DNA of 64,000 nucleotides from an uncultured Thiohalocapsa sp. (GCF_913063425.1 NZ_CAJXYK010000017.1:39278-103277); one strand, 5' to 3'. Counted from the first letter of the stretch, positions 26,791 to 36,639 are shown. Notes: generated by a model from the letters alone, not told the origin. Made by a program: numbers and translations.

Positions 26791-27135
26791 TCAGGTGCCG
26801 GTGGCACGCAGTGCGTCTGCGGCGCCGGCCTTGCCGAGACTGCGGATGCGCAATCGGCGCAGCTTCGTCCGCAGCCCGGTGAACGCCGTGTCGATGGACT
26901 CCTCGGCCTTCTTGTGGGCCTCCCGCACAATGATCTGGCGCTTGGCGGACAGGTTGGCGACCAGCTCGCAACGCACGCGGTGGCCCCTCACCTGGTCGAA
27001 CTCTTCCGCGATCTTGACCTGAAGGTCCAGTTGTTGATCCGGTGCCGCTTTGCCGAGCTCGGTTGCGAGCCGATTGATGCGGCGAACCAGCTTGCGATCC
27101 AGGGCAAGCATGTCTCCTGTGATTCGTACGCTCAT
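26791..27135 (-). CDS. HPF/RaiA-like ribosome hibernation factor
   Basis: A 114-residue protein: MSVRITGDMLALDRKLVRRI at the N terminus, a basic middle VRGHRVRCELVANLSAKRQI and a helix HKKAEESIDTAFTGLRTKLR resembling the second helix of the S30AE fold (dAxxAIDxAfdkLexQLrr). This family binds the 30S subunit and blocks translation in stationary phase. Similarity is partial, the RNA-binding loops are not well conserved to my eye, and no rpoN or PTS genes (the common neighbours of hpf) are present, so the call is tentative. Confidence 0.55.
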   Translation of the reverse strand: MSVRITGDMLALDRKLVRRINRLATELGKAAPDQQLDLQVKIAEEFDQVRGHRVRCELVANLSAKRQIIVREAHKKAEESIDTAFTGLRTKLRRLRIRSLGKAGAADALRATGT

Positions 27136-27403
27136 TCACTACCTCGTTGTGATGCGTAGAGCGGTCCCGGCGTTGCCGGGCAAGGCTTGCAGGCCGATTG
27201 GCCTGATGACGTGGGAGGGTCTGGATGGGGGTGCGCTGCCGTCGGTGTGCCCACGTGAGCCTGTCGGGCGGCAGCGCGTCGATGCGCCGACCCACCAGCC
27301 CCGGCTGCGGGGCAGCCGGGCTTGCCGGCCGTCCAGCAACCCGCCGCCGCAGCCGCAGAGGCCGGCCCGGGGGGGGAGATCCTCGCGGCTGCGGTGACCA
27401 GTT

Positions 27404-27568
27404 GAATCGTACTGGGTCGAATCGAACTGGGTCGAATCGAACTGGGTCGAATCGAACTGGGTCGAATCGAACTGGGTCGAATCGTACTGGGTCGAATCGT
27501 ACTGGGTCGAATCGTACTGGGTCGAATCGTACTGGGTCGAATCGTACTGGGGTGAATCGAACTGGGGC
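27404..27568 (+). repeat. 15-bp tandem array, eleven units
   Basis: Eleven head-to-tail units of GAATCGWACTGGGTC. Unit 1 and units 6-10 carry T at the variable position and units 2-5 carry A, so the array has grown by block duplication; the last two units have a changed end. The core GAACTGGG is shared with the 13-bp array at 19320. Confidence 0.95.
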
Positions 27569-28169
27569 TCGTGCAACGGCGGTGCTTCCGAATGGTGCGG
27601 ACCCAGCGGGCCGGTCGAACCATGCTGTGGCTGATTGCGCTTTGGTGTGCCGGGCGCGTGTCTGGTCGGTGGTGCCTTCCGCTGCGCCGCTGTGCCTGCG
27701 CTTTCAATACAGGGGCAGTCACACACCGCATCGGCGGCCTGTGCGGCAGCAGTGGCTGTGCGCTGGACCGACTGTCTTCGCGATGCCCGTCAATGGCCCC
27801 GGTGCCTTCTGCGACACATCGGGGACAGGAGCGATTCGGTGTCGGGGGCGTTCGGGCTGCGAGCGGGGAGACGCTGAGGCCAGCGTTGCAACCTGAACAA
27901 CTCGCCTGACGATAGCACAAGTTTCGCGCCGCGTCGCCACCCTGACAGCTTCGGCTGCGACATGCGCCAGTTCGGCACAGCCCAGGCCGATTTCAACCCG
28001 CGCCCGGCGGCGCATCGCAAAGGCGAGCCGCGGGTCCGGCTCAGGTGTCCGGCGATGGGTGCGCGCGGACACCGCAACCGCAGCGGGGGTGGCTTTGTCT
28101 GCATCTTTCGCGGGGTTTTACGGGCCCGTGATTGGCGAACTTTCCGCGGCGCCCCGGCTCCAATCCCGC

Positions 28170-28186
28170 GAGCTTCGTTGAAGCTC
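28170..28186 (+). ncRNA. Candidate small RNA 3' hairpin
   Basis: GAGCTTC and GAAGCTC form a 7-bp perfect stem with a three-base GTT loop, 20 bases upstream of a strong intrinsic terminator and not preceded by any supported open reading frame. Tandem hairpins with a terminal U-tract are the usual 3' end of a bacterial small RNA; the 5' end cannot be placed. Confidence 0.4.
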
Positions 28187-28205
28187 TCTGACTCCTTGTC
28201 GTGTT

Positions 28206-28233
28206 CCCCCGCCCTCGGGCGGGGTTTTTTTTT
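28206..28233 (+). terminator. Intrinsic terminator
   Basis: CCCCGCC and GGCGGGG pair around a CTCG loop (28207-28224) and are followed by nine T residues. Orientation is plus. The nearest plus-strand gene upstream ends at 26718, too far to be its natural end, which points to an unannotated transcript ending here. Confidence 0.88.
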
Positions 28234-28444
28234 GCGCCTGGGCCGGCGCTCATCCGGACGCGGCGGCTGAGGCCGCCCTCTGCGCCAGCCTCTGCACGGC
28301 TCTGTCCATGGCTGCGACCGCCGGCTGACCCGGCTTCGCCGTGGCTTTGCTTAGAATGGCGTCCAGCCCCGGTGGCCGCTCAGCTGCAACCCGGTCACAC
28401 CGTCCTGCAACGCGCGACAAGCACCCCGCGACTCGGGCACACCG

Positions 28445-29233
28445 ATGCCGGAAGGTGACACGATCCACAAGGTGGCCGCGTATCTGGACGCGGCGCTCCG
28501 CGGTTGTGCGGTCACCGCCGTGCGCCTGCACCCGGCGTTCGGGCCATCAGCAGGGCCGCGCCGCGTCGCGCGCGTCGCGAGCGAGGGCAAGCATCTGTTC
28601 GTCACCTTCGACGACGGCACCGAGCTGCGCAGCCATCTCGGCATGTACGGCGCCTGGCACACCTATCCGCGGGGTGCCGACTGGCGCAAGCCCCGGCGGC
28701 AGGCGTCTTTGGTCATCAGTACCGACAGGCAGGACTTTGTCTGCTTCAATGCCAAAGAGGTCCAGTGGCTGCGCCTGCATGGCTTCCGCCGTGCGGATCA
28801 GGGTGCACGCCTCGGCGCCGACCTGATTCGCGACGGGCTGGAGCCCAGGGAGCTGTTGGGTCGCATCCGGCGCTTTTGCCCGCCGCAGACCCTGCTGGTG
28901 GACCTGCTGCTCGATCAGCGCATCGCCGCCGGCATCGGCAACGTCTACAAGTGCGAGGTGCTGTTCCTGGAGGGACGACTCCCGCCCGAGCGCCGCGTGC
29001 AGGATCTGGACGACGACGCATTGCTGGCGCTGTACCGGCGCGCCGCAGCGCTGCTCGGGGAGAACCTCGGCGGCGGGCCGCGGCGCACGCGCTTCGCCGC
29101 AGACGACGGCGGTGGGCTCTGGGTCTATGGTCGCGCCGGGCTGCCGTGCCGGCGCTGCGGGGCGCCGGTGCGTCGCGCCAAGCTGGGCATACTGCCGCGC
29201 TCCACCTACTGGTGCGAGCGCTGCCAGGGCTGA
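28445..29233 (+). CDS. nei: Endonuclease VIII / Nei-type DNA glycosylase
   Basis: A 262-residue Fpg/Nei family protein. It starts MPEGDTIHKVAAYLDAAL, giving the catalytic Pro2 and Glu3; EGKHLFV holds the conserved lysine; the H2TH region reads LLLDQRIAAGIGNVYKCEVL; and the C-terminal zinc finger is C-R-R-C ... W-C-E-R-C, with an arginine in ILPRSTYWC. The enzyme excises oxidised pyrimidines and cuts the backbone by beta,delta-elimination. The MPEGDTIH start places it with Nei rather than MutM. Full length for the family. Confidence 0.92.
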   Translation: MPEGDTIHKVAAYLDAALRGCAVTAVRLHPAFGPSAGPRRVARVASEGKHLFVTFDDGTELRSHLGMYGAWHTYPRGADWRKPRRQASLVISTDRQDFVCFNAKEVQWLRLHGFRRADQGARLGADLIRDGLEPRELLGRIRRFCPPQTLLVDLLLDQRIAAGIGNVYKCEVLFLEGRLPPERRVQDLDDDALLALYRRAAALLGENLGGGPRRTRFAADDGGGLWVYGRAGLPCRRCGAPVRRAKLGILPRSTYWCERCQG

Positions 29234-29378
29234 GCAGTTGGTCCATCACGCAGCACGCCGCCGGGCAGTGGGTGCCGATGGTCCGCCATGCCGGTGTTGC
29301 GTCCAATGAGACCATCCCAATGATGCCTGTCAACCAAGGCGCACACGTTTGCGTCAGTTCCGTTCAAGGAGCCGCACC

Positions 29379-29792
29379 ATGAGCCTGACCCTCGGTTTCC
29401 ACGTCATCGCCGGCCTCGCGCTGGCGCTCGCCTTCGGTGGCATGACCTTCTTCTCCGCGGTCATGGCGCCGCTGGTGTTCACGAAGCTGCCCTTCGAGAC
29501 CGCGGGCGGCTTCATCCGCCAGGTCTTCCCCTGGTACTACCTGAGCATCGGCATCGTCTCGGCGGTGGCTGCGCTGACGCTGCTGCTCGGTGCCCAGCAC
29601 TGGGCCGCGCTCATGGCGGCGCTGGTGGCGGTGGGCTTCTGGGTGGCCCGCCAGGTGCTGATGCCGCGCATCAACGCGGCGCGCGACGGCGGCGAGCACG
29701 CGCTGTTCAACCGGCTGCACCGCGTCAGCGTCATGATCAACGGCGTCCAGTGGCTCTTGCTCGCGGCGGCGCTGGTGCTGGTGTTGTTGTGA
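29379..29792 (+). CDS. DUF4149 membrane protein
   Basis: A 137-residue protein with four hydrophobic helices (about residues 5-27, 45-65, 68-85 and 113-136) and the family pattern GGMTFFSAVMAPLVFTKLP and INAARDGG...FNRLHRVSVMING. Function of the family is unknown. AGGAG seven bases upstream supports the ATG at 29379. The DMT transporter gene follows on the same strand after 55 bp. Confidence 0.88.
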   Translation: MSLTLGFHVIAGLALALAFGGMTFFSAVMAPLVFTKLPFETAGGFIRQVFPWYYLSIGIVSAVAALTLLLGAQHWAALMAALVAVGFWVARQVLMPRINAARDGGEHALFNRLHRVSVMINGVQWLLLAAALVLVLL

Positions 29793-29847
29793 GGTGCCTG
29801 CTGTGTGACGGCGTCGCGGCCGCGGGCCTGTCGTCCTCGGTGGCGGC

Positions 29848-30837
29848 ATGACCACAGGCGGGGGCTCCACGCAGGCGGTGGCGCATCGGCATGGGCTCAG
29901 GGAATGGCTGAGCCTGCTGGCGCTGACGGCCATGTGGGGCTCGTCCTTCCTGTTCACGAAGATTGCGGTGACGGCGCTGCCGGCGGAGACGGTGGTGACG
30001 GTGCGGCTCGTCATCGCCGCGGTGGTGCTGGTGCTGCTGGCCCGGCTGTTGGGGCGGGCGCTGCCGCGCGGCGGGCGGCTGTGGTTGTTCTTCGGCCTGA
30101 TCGCGGTGGTGGGGAACCTGCTGCCTTTCTCCCTCATCACCTGGGGGCAGCGCGCCATCGACAGCGGGCTTGCGGGGATCCTGATGGCGGTGATGCCGCT
30201 TGCGACCCTGGGGCTCGCGCACCTGTTCGTGCCCGGCGAGCGGCTCACCGGCAACCGGGTGGCGGGGTTTCTGCTGGGCTTTGTCGGCGTGGTGGTGCTG
30301 ATCGGGCCGGAGGCGCTGCTCGCCGTCGGCGGTGCCGACGGGCCGCTGGTGCCGATGCTGGCGGTGCTGGCGGGGGCGCTCTGCTACGGCACCTCGGCGA
30401 TCCTGGCGCGGCTGCGCCCGCCGAGCGATGCGCTGTCGACGGCGGCGGCCACCATCGGCATTGCCGCGCTCCTGTCGATGGCGGTGGGGCTGCCCGGTGC
30501 ATCCGCAGACGCCGCGCTACCCGCCGTCACCGACCTCGGCCCGCGTGTGCTCGGGGCGCTGCTGTTCCTGGGGCTCTTCTCGACGGCCACCGCGATGGTG
30601 GTCTACTTCCGGCTCATCCGCACCGCGGGGCCGTCGTTCACGTCGCAGCTCAACTATCTCATTCCGCTGTGGGCGGTGGCAGTCGGCGTGGTATTCCTCG
30701 GCGAAGAGCCGACGCTCGGGCATCTGCTGGGGCTGGTGCTGATCCTGGCCGGCATTCTCTGGTCGCGGCGGCCGCCGCCGCGGGCGCCGGAGCCCGTGGG
30801 GATGCCTACTCGAACAGGTCGCGGAAGGCCTTGCTGA
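29848..30837 (+). CDS. EamA-family (DMT) transporter
   Basis: A 329-residue membrane protein with ten predicted helices in two EamA repeats; the start of the first reads LALTAMWGSSFLFTKIAVTA and the second ends FTSQLNYLIPLWAVAVGVV-FLGEEPT, a conserved family sequence. These drug/metabolite exporters move amino acids, metabolites or drugs across the inner membrane. Substrate cannot be inferred. The C-terminal 30 residues are a proline/arginine-rich tail. Confidence 0.9.
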   Translation: MTTGGGSTQAVAHRHGLREWLSLLALTAMWGSSFLFTKIAVTALPAETVVTVRLVIAAVVLVLLARLLGRALPRGGRLWLFFGLIAVVGNLLPFSLITWGQRAIDSGLAGILMAVMPLATLGLAHLFVPGERLTGNRVAGFLLGFVGVVVLIGPEALLAVGGADGPLVPMLAVLAGALCYGTSAILARLRPPSDALSTAAATIGIAALLSMAVGLPGASADAALPAVTDLGPRVLGALLFLGLFSTATAMVVYFRLIRTAGPSFTSQLNYLIPLWAVAVGVVFLGEEPTLGHLLGLVLILAGILWSRRPPPRAPEPVGMPTRTGRGRPC

Positions 30838-31160
30838 AGCCCCTGCAGGCATGCCAGTCGGCCTTGTCCATGGCCGCGTCGGTGACCCCCGCGGTTCTCC
30901 TTCTGCTCACCCATAAGCTGCTGGATCTCGAAGCCTGTTGCGCTTCGACTCTGTGCCCGAGACCGGCGAGGCGAACCTGAACGGGCTGCTGTCCGCACAG
31001 CCGGGATGGGCGCCAGCGGAATCCGGGCACGGCGTCACCAGCACGGAGGCGTCAAGGGGCTACGGCAACCCCTGGATTCCGCTGCGCTGCATCCAGGCTG
31101 CAACGTCTCCGCTCATCGAAGATGTGCCAGGGTCTGTGGGCGACCGCGACGCTCGGACGA
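30838..31160. other. 323 bp without a recognised feature
   Basis: No supported gene, RNA or terminator. An antisense frame at 30806-31030 is open but has no recognisable domain. Confidence 0.4.
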
Positions 31161-31742
31161 TCAGACTGCGTTGAATTCGACCTTGTCGTAGAGCTCGCCG
31201 AGCCTGAGCTCCACGTCGACGGCAGCGAGCGGGATGCGGTCTTCGGCGCCGATGAAGGCGGTGAACTGCCAGGTGTCGTCCGGCTGGCGCACGAACAGCT
31301 CCGCCTGCATGCGGTCCTGCGAAAGCAACAGATAGATTTGCAGGCTCGGCAGTGTCCGATAGTGGGCGAACTTGTCGCCGCGGTCGTAGGCCTCGCTGGA
31401 ATCGGACAAGACCTCGACGATCAGCGTGGGATTGGTGACCACGTCGCGGCGGTCGTCGTGGAAGGCGCGCTCGCCGCAGATCACCATGGCGTCCGGGTAG
31501 GTGCCGACATTATCGGCCTTGATGCGGACTTTCAGGTCGCTCGGGTAGACGCGGCAGGGCTTGCGCTTGAGCGCGTTGCCCAGCTCGCGGACGACATTGC
31601 CGACGATCAGGTTGTGCTGCTCCGTCGCGCCGGTCATCGCGAAGACCTCGCCGGCGACGAACTCGCTGCGCTGGTCTTCGGCGGCGCGCTCGATGGCGAG
31701 CCAATCCTCGAAACTGAGCTGGGGTAGGGGCTGGGCGGTCAT
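31161..31742 (-). CDS. Uma2-family (DUF820) PD-(D/E)XK nuclease-like protein
   Basis: A 193-residue protein of the restriction-endonuclease-like Uma2 family. The core reads RSEFVAGEVFAMTGATEQHN, then YPDAMV (D84) and LIVEVLSDSS (E110), followed by the KFAHYRTLPSLQIYLLLSQD helix-strand typical of the family. The acidic residues fit a PD-(D/E)XK site, but activity is unproven. These genes are multiplied in cyanobacteria and purple sulfur bacteria. ATG at 31742 matches the family start. A second, shorter homologue is at 37630. Confidence 0.88.
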   Translation of the reverse strand: MTAQPLPQLSFEDWLAIERAAEDQRSEFVAGEVFAMTGATEQHNLIVGNVVRELGNALKRKPCRVYPSDLKVRIKADNVGTYPDAMVICGERAFHDDRRDVVTNPTLIVEVLSDSSEAYDRGDKFAHYRTLPSLQIYLLLSQDRMQAELFVRQPDDTWQFTAFIGAEDRIPLAAVDVELRLGELYDKVEFNAV

Positions 31743-31779
31743 GTCGGCCACGCTCTGGGGTTGCGAAGCGGTTGATCGA

Positions 31780-31905
31780 CAGTATAGCGCTGCGTGCCGG
31801 CGTCCCTGGGGAGATACCGGTTTATTGGGCATCCTGCCCAAAAATCGGACGGAACCGCTCCTGGTCTCAACCAGGGGCGGTTTCCCGGTTCATTCATTTT
31901 CAGCG
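31780..31905 (-). repeat. Dispersed ~120-bp repeat, copy 2
   Basis: Reverse-complement partner of the stretch at 11030-11147, located upstream of the Uma2 gene. It includes the palindrome TTGGGCATCCTGCCCAA and a GAACCGCTCC...GGGGCGGTT hairpin. The two copies are diverged, roughly three quarters identical by eye over the aligned blocks. Confidence 0.6.
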
Positions 31906-31969
31906 CCCCGTTCCGAACAAGGCGCCGCTGAAAATGGCGGGCCATTCTGGCCCGCACGGGAAACGCCGA

Positions 31970-32210
31970 TCAGTCGGCCTCCTGGATACCGTGCGCGTCG
32001 AGGGGGGCGCCGAAGTCCCGTAGCGCAGCCATCACGCGCCGGGCATTCGTCGCCTCGGGCTCGATGAAGAGGTCGAAGTCGCCGGTTGCCGGCGGGTACG
32101 CCGTGGGCGGCCATCGCGTGAGCACCGACGACGATGAACCGGGCGCCGGCATCGAGCAGCGCGGCGATCATGTCCTGGAAATCCGCGTTGTACTCCGGTG
32201 GCTCAGTCAT
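31970..32210 (-). pseudogene. Nucleotidyltransferase-like gene, frameshifted and truncated
   Basis: Begins [20 protein letters not shown] and continues GARFIVVGAHAMAAHGVP, the start of a MNT/DUF6036-type nucleotidyltransferase. The next part of the domain, RATGDFDLFIEP followed by ATNARRVMAALRDFGAP, is in another frame, so a single-base frameshift separates the GAHAMAAHG and the D-x-D (DFDLF) motifs. The frame then ends after 20 residues, well before the usual 150-180. Its start overlaps the upstream small gene by eight bases. Such proteins are often antitoxin-like partners. Confidence 0.75.
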
Positions 32211-32496
32211 CGCCCCGCGCATCGCCGGGGCGGATGACCCGCCCCGGCATCTGCTCGCGCCGGTAGTCCGGCAACGGCTTGCCGGCCATGGCCCAGGCAT
32301 CGAGGCTGAGTCGCCAGACCATGGCCATGCGCTCGGCGGCGGTGGTAGCGCCGGTCAGGTCATCGTTGGGCTCCTCGCCGACCTGGTACCGGCGGATCGG
32401 CCAGTTGCGGCGTGCAACCGCCCGCGCCCGACGGCAGTCGTCCGGGTGCGCCGGGCTCGGTTGGGAATGCTCCGGTTCTTTCATCTCAAGGATCAT
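32203..32496 (-). CDS. Small conserved hypothetical protein upstream of a nucleotidyltransferase
   Basis: A 97-residue protein with central [19 protein letters not shown] and [27 protein letters not shown] recognise this as a protein commonly encoded directly before MNT-like nucleotidyltransferases in purple sulfur bacteria and cyanobacteria. No known function. An in-frame ATG at 32484 is an alternative start. It overlaps the metH stop by 11 bases and the following pseudogene by 8, so it is likely co-transcribed with metH. Confidence 0.65.
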   Translation of the reverse strand: MILEMKEPEHSQPSPAHPDDCRRARAVARRNWPIRRYQVGEEPNDDLTGATTAAERMAMVWRLSLDAWAMAGKPLPDYRREQMPGRVIRPGDARGDD

Positions 32497-35400
32497 AGCC
32501 CAACACCGGCGACAGCCAGCGCTCGGCCTGCTCCAGCGTCATGCCCTTGCGCGCGGCATAGTCCTCCACCTGGTCCTTCTGGATGCGGCCGATGCCGAAG
32601 TAGCGCGAGTCCGGGTGCGAGAAGTACCAGCCGGAAACGGCCGCCGTCGGCAGCATCGCGAAGGACTCCGTCAGCGTGAGCCCAATGCGCTCATCGGGCT
32701 TCAGCATTTCCCAGAGCGTGGCCTTCTCGGTGTGGTCCGGGCAGGCCGGGTAGCCGGGGGCCGGGCGGATGCCGGTGTACTTCTCGGCGATGAGGGCGTC
32801 GTTATCCAGCCGCTCATCGGGCATGTAACGCCAGAGGTTGGTGCGCACCAGCTGGTGCAGCCGCTCGGCGAAGGCCTCGGCGAGGCGGTCGGCGAGCGCC
32901 TTCAGCATGATGGAGCTGTAGTCGTCGTGGTCCGCCTCGAAGCGCTCGACGTGCGCATCGATGCCGATGCCGGCGGTGACCGCAAAGGCGCCGATCCAGT
33001 CCCGCTTGCCGCTGTCGGCGGGTGCCAGGTAGTCCGCCAAGGAGATATTCGGCTGGCCCTTGCCCGCCGCGCGGAACATCTGCTGGCGCAGCATGTGCAG
33101 CTCATGGGCCTTTTCGCTGCGGCTCTCGTCGGTGTAGATGGCGATGTCGTCGTCACCGATGGTGTTGGCCGGGAAAAAGCCGCAGACACAGCTGGCCTTG
33201 ACCCACTTCTCCTGGACCATCTTCTCCAGGAAGGGCACTGCGTCGGCGAAGAGCTTGCGCGCTTCCTCGCCGACGATCTCGTCGTCCAGGATGGCCGGAT
33301 ACTTGCCGGCGAGCTCCCAGGCGTTGAAGAAGGGCGACCAGTCGATGAAATGCTTGAGGTCATCGAGCGGATAGTCGTCGATGGTGACGATCACGCCGTC
33401 GCCGACCCGCTCCAGCTTCACGTTCAGATCGAGGCCCTCCGGCAGGGCCACCTCGTCGCCGAGGATGGCCGGACGCCCCGGCGTATACGCGTCCCAGTCG
33501 ATGGCGACCTTGTTGGCGCGGGCATCATTGATGGCCATGAACTTGCGGGTGGTGCCGCGGCCCTCGCGCTCGGCACGCATGCGCTCGTACTCGGCGGCGA
33601 TCTCCGCCACATAGCCGTCGCGCTGGGTCTTGCTGAGCAGGTTGCTCACCACGCCGACGGCGCGGGAGGCGTCCACCACATACACCGTCGGCGCCTCGCG
33701 CTGCGGGGCGATCTTCACGGCGGTGTGCAGCTTGGAGGTCGTCGCGCCGCCGATCAGCAGCGGCATGTCCATGCCCTGGCGCTGCATCTCCTTGGCCACG
33801 TGCACCATTTCGTCGAGCGACGGGGTGATCAGGCCGGACAGGCCGATCATGTCCACGTTCTCTTCACGGGCGCGCTGCAGGATGGTCTCCGCCGGCACCA
33901 TGACGCCCAGGTCGACCACCTCGTAGCCGTTGCACTGGAGCACCACGGCGACGATGTTCTTGCCGATGTCGTGCACATCGCCCTTGACCGTGGCGATCAG
34001 GAACTTGCCGTTGCTCTGGCCGGCCATGCCGGAGGCCTCCTTTTCGGCCTCCAGGTACGGGAAGAGATAGGCCACGGCCTTCTTCATGACGCGGGCGGAT
34101 TTGACCACCTGCGGCAGGAACATCTTGCCGGCGCCGAACAGGTCGCCGACGACGTTCATGCCGTCCATCAGCGGGCCCTCGATGACCTCCAGGGGCTTGT
34201 CGGCGTTCTGGCGGGCGGCCTCGGTGTCCTCTTCGATGAAGTCGGTGATGCCCTTGACCAGGGAGTGCTCCAGGCGCTTCTCGACCGGCCAGCTGCGCCA
34301 TTCCTGGTCTTCGGCCTTCTCGGCGCCGGAGCCGTCGCCCTTGTACTTGGGCGCCAGGTCCAGCAGCCGCTCGGTGGAGTCTTCCCGGCGGTTCAGGATG
34401 ACGTCCTCGACGGCCTCCCGCAGCTCGTCGTCCAGATCGTCATAGATGGCGAGCTGACCGGCGTTGACGATGCCCATATCCATGCCCGCCTTGATGGCGT
34501 GGTACAGGAACACGGCATGGATGGCCTCGCGCACCGGGTTGTTGCCGCGGAACGAGAAGGACACGTTGGAGACGCCGCCGGAGACCAGCGCATTCGGCAG
34601 GTTCTGCTTGATGCTGCGCGTGGCCTCGATGAAGTCCACCGCGTAGTTGTTGTGCTCCTCGATGCCGGTGGCCACCGCGAAGATGTTCGGGTCGAAGATG
34701 ATGTCCTCGGACGGGTAGCCCACCTGCTCCGTCAGCACCTTGTAGGCGCGGGTGCAGATCTCGACCTTGCGCGCGTGGGTGTCCGCCTGGCCCTCCTCGT
34801 CGAAGGCCATGACGATGACGGCGGCGCCGTAGCGCCGGCACAGCCGCGCCTGCTCGATAAACTTCTCCTCACCCTCCTTGAGCGAGATGGAGTTGACGAT
34901 GGCCTTGCCCTGGACGCACTTGAGCCCGGTCTCGATGACCTCCCACTTGGAGGAGTCGATCATCACCGGCACCCGGGAGATGTCCGGCTCCGCGGCGGCC
35001 AGATTCAGAAATCGGTTCATGGCCTCCACCGCATCCAGCAGGCCCTCGTCCATGTTGACGTCGATGACCTGGGCACCGTTCTCCACCTGCTCCACGGCCA
35101 CCGACAGCGCCGTGTCGTAATCGCCCTCCTTGATCAGCCGCTTGAAGCGCGCCGAGCCCGTGACATTGGTACGCTCGCCGACATTGACGAAGAAGCTGTC
35201 CTTGGTGATGTTGCAGGGCTCCAGGCCCGACAGCCGGCAGGCAGGCTCCAGTTCCAATGGTTGGCGCGGCGCCATGCCTTCAACGGCCTTGGCGATGGCC
35301 TCGATGTGCTCGGGGCCGGTGCCGCAGCAGCCGCCGACGATGTTGAGCCAGCCCTCGCGGGCCCAGTCGGCGACCTCTTTGGCCATCTCCTCCGGCCCCA

Positions 35401-36250
35401 GGTCATAGCCGCCCAGCTCATTGGGCAGGCCGGCGTTGGGATGCGTCGACACCCGGCATTCGGCGATGCGGTTCAGCTCCTCCACGTACGGGCGCAGCTC
35501 ATGCGGCCCGAGCGCGCAGTTGAGGCCGATGCTCAAGGGTTGGGCGTGGCGCAGGCTGTTGTAGAAGGCCTCGGTGGTCTGGCCCGTCAGGGTGCGCCCG
35601 GACTGGTCCGTGATGGTGCCGGAGATCATGATCGGGAGCTCGACACCGTCCTGGTCGAACACCTGCCACACGGCGAAGAGCGCCGCCTTGGCGTTCAGGG
35701 TGTCGAAGACGGTCTCGACAAGGATGATGTCGGACCCACCCTCGATGAGCGCCCGGGTGGCCTCGGCGTAGGCCGTCACCAGGGTGTCGAAGTCGATGTT
35801 GCGGAAGCCCGGGTCGTTCACGTCCGGGGAGATGGACGCGGTGCGGTTCGTGGGGCCGAGCACACCGGCGACGAAGCGGGGCTTGTCCGGCGTGCTGTAG
35901 CCGTCGGCGGTTTCCCGGGCGAGCCTGGCGGCGGCGACGTTCATCTCGTACACCAGCTCTTCCATGCCGTAGTCGGCCATGGCGATGCGGGTGCCGTTGA
36001 AGGTGTTGGTCTCGATGATGTCCGCGCCGGCGGCGAGGTACTCGCCATGGATGTCGGCGATGAGCTCCGGGCGGGTCAGCACCAGCAGGTCATTGTTGCC
36101 CTTGAGATCGGACGGCCAGTCCTTGAAGCGCTCGCCGCGGTAGTCGGCCTCCTCGAGCTTGCGGCGCTGGATCATGGTGCCCATGGCGCCGTCAAGGATC
36201 AGGATCTGATTGGCGAGTCGTTCGTGGAGCAGGGCGGTGCGGTCTGTCAT
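32486..36250 (-). CDS. metH: Cobalamin-dependent methionine synthase
   Basis: A 1254-residue, full-length MetH. Homocysteine domain (about 1-330) with zinc ligands C245 (GLNCALGP), C308 and C309 (GGCCGTGP); pterin-binding domain from about 350 ([16 protein letters not shown]); cap and cobalamin domain with [20 protein letters not shown], whose histidine (about 757) ligates cobalt; and the C-terminal AdoMet reactivation domain ending with [21 protein letters not shown]. It transfers methyl from methyltetrahydrofolate to homocysteine. No cobalamin or SAH riboswitch is evident in the upstream 390 bases. cobQ for cobalamin synthesis is elsewhere in the window. Confidence 0.98.
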   Translation of the reverse strand: MTDRTALLHERLANQILILDGAMGTMIQRRKLEEADYRGERFKDWPSDLKGNNDLLVLTRPELIADIHGEYLAAGADIIETNTFNGTRIAMADYGMEELVYEMNVAAARLARETADGYSTPDKPRFVAGVLGPTNRTASISPDVNDPGFRNIDFDTLVTAYAEATRALIEGGSDIILVETVFDTLNAKAALFAVWQVFDQDGVELPIMISGTITDQSGRTLTGQTTEAFYNSLRHAQPLSIGLNCALGPHELRPYVEELNRIAECRVSTHPNAGLPNELGGYDLGPEEMAKEVADWAREGWLNIVGGCCGTGPEHIEAIAKAVEGMAPRQPLELEPACRLSGLEPCNITKDSFFVNVGERTNVTGSARFKRLIKEGDYDTALSVAVEQVENGAQVIDVNMDEGLLDAVEAMNRFLNLAAAEPDISRVPVMIDSSKWEVIETGLKCVQGKAIVNSISLKEGEEKFIEQARLCRRYGAAVIVMAFDEEGQADTHARKVEICTRAYKVLTEQVGYPSEDIIFDPNIFAVATGIEEHNNYAVDFIEATRSIKQNLPNALVSGGVSNVSFSFRGNNPVREAIHAVFLYHAIKAGMDMGIVNAGQLAIYDDLDDELREAVEDVILNRREDSTERLLDLAPKYKGDGSGAEKAEDQEWRSWPVEKRLEHSLVKGITDFIEEDTEAARQNADKPLEVIEGPLMDGMNVVGDLFGAGKMFLPQVVKSARVMKKAVAYLFPYLEAEKEASGMAGQSNGKFLIATVKGDVHDIGKNIVAVVLQCNGYEVVDLGVMVPAETILQRAREENVDMIGLSGLITPSLDEMVHVAKEMQRQGMDMPLLIGGATTSKLHTAVKIAPQREAPTVYVVDASRAVGVVSNLLSKTQRDGYVAEIAAEYERMRAEREGRGTTRKFMAINDARANKVAIDWDAYTPGRPAILGDEVALPEGLDLNVKLERVGDGVIVTIDDYPLDDLKHFIDWSPFFNAWELAGKYPAILDDEIVGEEARKLFADAVPFLEKMVQEKWVKASCVCGFFPANTIGDDDIAIYTDESRSEKAHELHMLRQQMFRAAGKGQPNISLADYLAPADSGKRDWIGAFAVTAGIGIDAHVERFEADHDDYSSIMLKALADRLAEAFAERLHQLVRTNLWRYMPDERLDNDALIAEKYTGIRPAPGYPACPDHTEKATLWEMLKPDERIGLTLTESFAMLPTAAVSGWYFSHPDSRYFGIGRIQKDQVEDYAARKGMTLEQAERWLSPVLGYDP

Positions 36251-36639
36251 AGCGTTACTGCCGTGTTGCTGGGCGCGGGGCCGCTCGGGCCTCGGTGGCC
36301 GTTCGAAGATTGATGCCGGCTGGCTTGATCGTCTGTGCGGGCGCGGCTCGGCTCGGGCCGCTCAGGCTGCATCTCGCGCGGTGCCCGGTTGCGCGGCCCG
36401 GGGCGCGGCGACCCGGGTGCGTCGGTGCGCAGCGCCAGGAGCCGGGGGTCGCCCAAGTCCGCAGCCGGCGCGGCGGGTCGGGCGCATCGCCCGGCTTGAT
36501 CGCGGCGTGCGGTCAGCCGGGTCGGCGTCGGCGCGGCCGGAGCGGTGTCTCGTCGCCGTTAGGACGCCGGCAGCCGGGGCCAGGTCGGCAGTGCAGACCG
36601 CCGCGCAGGCCGGAGCGGGTCCGTTGTCCGCGGTTTCGG
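36251..36639. other. GC-rich region upstream of metH
   Basis: About 390 bases of very high GC content between metH and the cysteine-rich protein gene, both on the minus strand. Neither a B12 box nor an SAH-type aptamer could be seen; no gene or terminator recognised. Confidence 0.4.

Larger units (their letters stand above)
27136..28444. other. 1.3-kb region without a supported gene
   Basis: Contains the 15-bp tandem array (27404-27568) and, near the right end, two hairpins with a terminator (28170-28233). Several frames on both strands stay open across the array because 15 is a multiple of three, but none has a ribosome binding site, recognisable domain or consistent codon use outside the array. 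I see no gene. Confidence 0.5.

Noticed and set aside
27404..27568. CRISPR array
   Set aside because: Units are contiguous with no spacers; no cas genes nearby. The same holds for the arrays at 19320 and 51521.
27132..27920. Pentapeptide-repeat-like frames on both strands through the 15-bp array
   Set aside because: Any frame stays open through a 15-bp repeat without stops. No domain, ribosome binding site or codon bias supports any of them, and three different frames give equally regular peptides.
30806..31030. A 74-codon minus-strand frame after the EamA gene
   Set aside because: No recognisable domain or ribosome binding site and it overlaps the end of the transporter gene.
32279..36313. 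A 1344-codon open frame on the plus strand opposite metH
   Set aside because: It is the antisense of a highly conserved enzyme in a GC-rich genome; it has no recognisable domain and its composition (Leu/Val/His/Gly-rich) is that of a mirror frame.
36251..36639. Cobalamin or SAH riboswitch before metH
   Set aside because: I looked for a B12 box and an SAH aptamer pattern on the minus strand and could not find either; high GC makes chance hairpins common.
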